DNA of 9,412 bases from an uncultured Ignavibacteria bacterium (GTDB lineage Bacteria > Bacteroidota > Ignavibacteria > Ignavibacteriales > Melioribacteraceae), in the NCBI GenBank assembly GCA_937930275.1, contig CALGLM010000425.1, positions 1-9,412 of the forward strand, written 5' to 3'. A program made the translations under genes and the position numbers. The notes beneath the pieces are model-generated. The model did not search any database, was not told where the DNA came from, and saw only the letters and a list, made by a program, of their open reading frames with translations. Numbering within the stretch: position 1 is the first letter of the stretch; each line of letters begins with the position of its first letter. Positions 7,901-9,412 of this stretch are shown here, piece by piece.

Positions 7901-8618
7901 TGTAGCCGACAACAGCAATAATTATAAACCAAATAAATAAAATAAAATAGAATATATTTTTAATTGGATTACTATTTGTACTTTGATAATAATTTTCCGA
8001 ATTTTTCTCATCTATAACACTTATTTGTTTACCAAAATATATCCTATTCTTACTGTTAAAATCATCATAATTTGCTTTTACCGAATTGCCTAATTCTTTA
8101 CTTAAAAAATCCGATAAATCTTTGGCAGTATTATCTTTATCTAATTTATCAATTTTAATATAATAAATAATTGTATAGATATCTGAGTTTATATTAAATT
8201 CGGATATCTTGTAATAATATGACTGATTTTGTATGTTTGCAAATTTTTGCTTAGTATATTTTTTTTGTAAAAATATTTTAGACTTACTTTCTTTAATATT
8301 ATGCCAATAAACTAATTCACCATGTTTATTTAGCCCTTCAATTGAAATCTTTTCATTCGGGAGTTTAATAATTGGATTTTTATTATTAAGTAAAGCATTT
8401 AAATATTTTTTTTCAAAAGTTTCCTTTGCTAAATTAAACCCGTTTAATTTGTTTTTAAGATAATCGACTATCAGCTCATTAACTTTTTTCTTATTTAATT
8501 CTGCTTCATTATTTTGGGGGATTAAAACATTTAATACTCCGACCAATAATAAAAGTAATGTTACAAAAACAAATAAATATCTATTAAAAATGTTACCGAA
8601 CTTAAATCCTTTCCCCAT
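4956..8618 (-). CDS. Large NtrY-like sensor histidine kinase with 12 predicted membrane helices and three extracytoplasmic regions
   Basis: Predicted membrane sensor that autophosphorylates a histidine and passes phosphate to a response regulator. By eye there are 12 membrane segments near residues 13-33, 221-241, 248-269, 297-316, 329-352, 373-400, 411-428, 436-453, 463-483, 728-749, 763-782 and 927-945. Positive charges fall on the loops expected to be cytoplasmic. This leaves three extracytoplasmic regions: 34-220, 484-727 (Cache/PAS-like pattern, unproven) and 783-926 (resembling the sensor part of NtrY-type kinases). Then come HAMP (about 946-998) and HisKA with His1019 in AHEIKNPLTPMKLS, a phrase typical of NtrY, followed by EFSVVAKLPP. 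HATPase boxes are N (Asn1133 in KNSIEAD), G1 (Asp1160 in DDGIGID), F (FEDKFTTK) and G2 (GSGIGLS, 1183-1189). All catalytic residues are intact. At 1220 residues it is well above the usual 400-750. The ATG lies 1 base after the upstream stop and has no clear Shine-Dalgarno. No response regulator is nearby. The signal sensed is unknown. Confidence 0.92.
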   Translation of the reverse strand: MGKGFKFGNIFNRYLFVFVTLLLLLVGVLNVLIPQNNEAELNKKKVNELIVDYLKNKLNGFNLAKETFEKKYLNALLNNKNPIIKLPNEKISIEGLNKHGELVYWHNIKESKSKIFLQKKYTKQKFANIQNQSYYYKISEFNINSDIYTIIYYIKIDKLDKDNTAKDLSDFLSKELGNSVKANYDDFNSKNRIYFGKQISVIDEKNSENYYQSTNSNPIKNIFYFILFIWFIIIAVVGYINLRSIKNDILYITSSLIFTIIFRYIIFYFDLSNSFYFKDYSNPANYSSSIAYGILKSPIDLTISLAFLSLFVYHLICRYKNFKINKLYNNVIITLIITVGSSYIAFLLVRIIKSFFYDGNLRFFKIGNFEYNSVTYLMLFNALIIGVLYVALLLFFYSLIVNNISLRMKFKLMFLSTIVLIVFIITDILTKTRIGETYLFLIINVLVIVLVIVNKGMVFNTKRGIVISLFTGALLINFIMGAMYTRTENDKLKLAYFELTRIDDNIIKFFIKESLIRAENNFAINNFSIESDYKYEAYKLWNNSKIKGENLITEFYFLDSTRNFLGGVNFSFPYEHSKNWFNEGDINVQKIIIDTVSGNKSVIISGITPIANGKYYFVVSVLYNKHGFNFSEIPTVLNTNINNKIYFDDYRMFWVKDYSITYQKADIDISRDEIIQILNSAKYNNGFSQKLINSQRFLFYADKDSSPDRYLIIGYKTRDFSWNIYDFVKIFLVHLTYIICLSIIIFTLSLFKNGLPSFNYQARLLTAFLVVTIIPLIILAFYFEDSIKDKLENSIRLNLMAQSDRTANFLERYGNSSKITLRDLIIKANTDLDINFTLFSENEVKYSTYLDYYYLGELSFYLDYSTYKDFEKNKISETFIKTSLNKQPVYSYYKKIFLQGKYYILEVNDSVNRFYMVFDTSEINLFLYGIYSFAIIIIVLMSILLTKRISKPILNLTKAAGEVANGNFDISLEIKEKGDIGNLLQSFNFMVKELKRIKEELSIKEREAAWKEMAKQVAHEIKNPLTPMKLSIQLLIQAFNDKSPKFNDIFNKVTVTVSNQIETLKRIADEFSVVAKLPPLNISTYNLIEILSDIIKLYAGENINIFLSSSNNSIMLKLDSEQFKRVIINLIKNSIEADSKNVNFEVTETKTEVVITIEDDGIGIDETNKNKIFEDKFTTKTEGSGIGLSIVKNTLSAFNSKIELVESKKGKTIFKINFIR
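4957..4962 (-). promoter_or_regulatory. Ribosome binding site for the helicase gene, overlapping the kinase stop codon
   Basis: AAGGTG lies 5 bases before the helicase ATG and contains the first two bases of the kinase TGA stop (4958-4956). Ribosomes finishing the kinase cover this site, which points to coupled translation of the two genes. Confidence 0.65.
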
Positions 8619-8619
8619 T

Positions 8620-9021
8620 TCAACTAATAAATATTTGAGTAATTACTAAATTGTTTTTAATATTTTTAACAGTAATTAAAACTTGACCGTTATATATTAC
8701 TCCGCCGGCAGAATACTTTATACTTGCTTCAATCATAGTCTGTACATTCCCTTTGCTATAATCGCTAATTTTAAATTCAATTATTTTATAACGTGAAAAG
8801 TATTTTTCAAAGATGTAGTAAGTTTGATTGGAAGTGTAATAACCGGTAGTTCCGTCATTTAAGCTTAAGTAACAATTTTCGCCGAAATAATCAGAAAATA
8901 ATTGAACATTGTTCTGAGTAAACCCTTTTTCTATTTGCTTTAACACCGTCTGCAGCTCATCAGCTTTAGACGGTGTTATAATTAAAAACCAAACTATTAT
9001 TATACTAAAAACTGTTTTCAT
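8620..9021 (-). CDS. Exported DUF4783-like small protein
   Basis: A 133-residue protein with a signal peptide: Lys at position 2, a hydrophobic core FSIIIVWFLII, and a probable signal peptidase I site SKA/DE after residue 20. The mature part is about 113 residues with one Cys (Cys50). It begins with a helix-like stretch (LQTVLKQIEKGFTQNN) and LFSDYF, then shows alternating strands and ends in VLITVKNIKNNLVITQIFIS. This order resembles DUF4783, a Bacteroidota family that looks NTF2/SnoaL-like in fold. I base this on memory of the family pattern, not on a search. No catalytic motif is visible and the function is unknown. It should act in the periplasm. Its stop (TGA, 8622-8620) is 1 base from the kinase start, so it is made together with that sensor and could be an accessory or ligand-binding partner; that is inference only. 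The start has an AT-rich leader without Shine-Dalgarno. Confidence 0.78.
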   Translation of the reverse strand: MKTVFSIIIVWFLIITPSKADELQTVLKQIEKGFTQNNVQLFSDYFGENCYLSLNDGTTGYYTSNQTYYIFEKYFSRYKIIEFKISDYSKGNVQTMIEASIKYSAGGVIYNGQVLITVKNIKNNLVITQIFIS

Positions 9022-9080
9022 TTATTTATAAACTTATTTATCAAAAAATACGTAAAAGAATTTAAATAATCTTATAATTT
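9022..9080 (-). other. Only intergenic gap in the window; possible promoter region of the operon
   Basis: These 59 bases are almost all A/T. On the minus strand there is TATTTTTTG, one T longer than the Bacteroidota -7 consensus TAnnTTTG, but no clear partner -33 box. No hairpin followed by a T-run is visible. A promoter for the four-gene operon could be here, or the upstream gene could be part of the same transcript. Confidence 0.25.
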
Positions 9081-9412
9081 TTAATTTCTTTCAACTTTTA
9101 TATTTTGCATGTTGTTTCTAAAGTCATCAAATGCTCTTTTTAATTCTCTATTACCTTCGGCAGTCTGATAAGCCCAGTCAAATACTATACGCTCGTTAGT
9201 AATGTTTTTAATACGTACTTTTGCAAAATGATTATCCCACGTCCATATTACATAAGTATGTCCAACAACTGCTTCAGTATATTTAATGTTTTCCCCTTCA
9301 TTAATTTGTACATAACCGTTTAAAGGTGCATATGATATATCGTAAATATCAGTTGTATTTCCCATATCTTGAATGTCGCTATCCTTCCACACATCTAAGT
9401 AAAATTTATTAT
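9081..9412 (-). CDS. Unrecognised protein, C-terminal part (5' truncated by window)
   Basis: The last 109 residues of a protein whose frame stays open to the right edge and stops with TAA at 9083-9081. A GTG at 9392 is probably internal, because the codons before it (NKFYLD) continue the same pattern without a stop. The fragment looks beta-rich and aromatic: NKFYLDVWKDSDIQDMG, then DISYAPLNGYV, then VVGHTYVIWTWDNHFAKV and RIVFDWAYQ. It ends in a charged, helix-like tail (NRELKRAFDDFRNN). The 'GHTYVIWTWDNHFAKVRI' strand pair looks like a conserved core of an extracellular or surface beta domain, but I cannot name the family. There are no cysteines and no membrane segment in the visible part. 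It lies 59 bases upstream of the DUF4783-like gene on the same strand and may or may not belong to that operon. Confidence 0.7.
   Translation of the reverse strand, partial: NKFYLDVWKDSDIQDMGNTTDIYDISYAPLNGYVQINEGENIKYTEAVVGHTYVIWTWDNHFAKVRIKNITNERIVFDWAYQTAEGNRELKRAFDDFRNNMQNIKVERN

Larger units (their letters stand above)
342..9021 (-). other. Putative four-gene operon: DUF4783-like protein, sensor kinase, helicase-nuclease, amidase
   Basis: Four genes on the same strand are separated by +1 base (8619), +4 bases (4952-4955) and a 1-base overlap (1430). No terminator-like hairpin interrupts them. Such junctions are strong evidence for one transcript and for translational coupling. After the last gene there is no non-coding space before the convergent transporter gene, so the transcript must run into antisense of that gene or end inside coding sequence. 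Confidence 0.75.

Noticed and set aside
342..9021. A new anti-phage defence system built around the helicase-nuclease
   Set aside because: The helicase motifs fit housekeeping AddA/RecB-type repair, the neighbours are envelope and signalling genes, and no mobile-element or other defence gene is in the window.
9022..9080. A confident promoter call with Bacteroidota -33/-7 boxes
   Set aside because: TATTTTTTG is one base off the -7 consensus and no -33 box is found; the region is so AT-rich that such matches arise by chance.
9390..9392. GTG as start of a 103-residue protein
   Set aside because: The frame stays open to the right edge and no ribosome site precedes it; an internal Val codon is more likely.

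Overview
The window is AT-rich and gene-dense, with about 99% of bases in coding frames. It looks like a piece of chromosome from the Bacteroidota/Ignavibacteriota (FCB) group. The pointers are a small secreted protein resembling the DUF4783 family, a lipoprotein-type amidase, the very low GC, and start regions that are partly AT-rich with no Shine-Dalgarno. No mobile element, RNA gene, CRISPR array or phage gene is visible.

Layout. At the left edge is the 3' end of a plus-strand MFS-type transporter (1-341). Its stop codon directly abuts the stop codon of a convergent minus-strand block that fills the rest of the window. In transcription order (right to left) that block holds: the C-terminal part of an unrecognised protein running off the right edge (9081-9412); a 59-base gap; a 133-residue exported DUF4783-like protein (8620-9021); a 1220-residue multi-sensor NtrY-like histidine kinase (4956-8618); a 1173-residue UvrD/AddA-type helicase with a C-terminal PD-(D/E)XK nuclease (1430-4951); and a lipoprotein N-acetylmuramoyl-L-alanine amidase (342-1430).

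The last four genes are separated by 1 base, 4 bases and a 1-base overlap, so they almost certainly form one translationally coupled operon. It joins envelope functions (exported protein, membrane kinase with three extracytoplasmic regions, peptidoglycan amidase) to a double-strand-break-processing type helicase-nuclease. No response regulator for the kinase and no AddB-like partner for the helicase lies in the window. Whether the operon is a functional unit or only a transcriptional grouping cannot be decided from the sequence.

The most notable points are the size and topology of the kinase, the AddA-like motor carrying an AddB-type cysteine set in its nuclease domain, and the coupling between these two genes. 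I see no clear evidence for a wholly new defence or mobile system.
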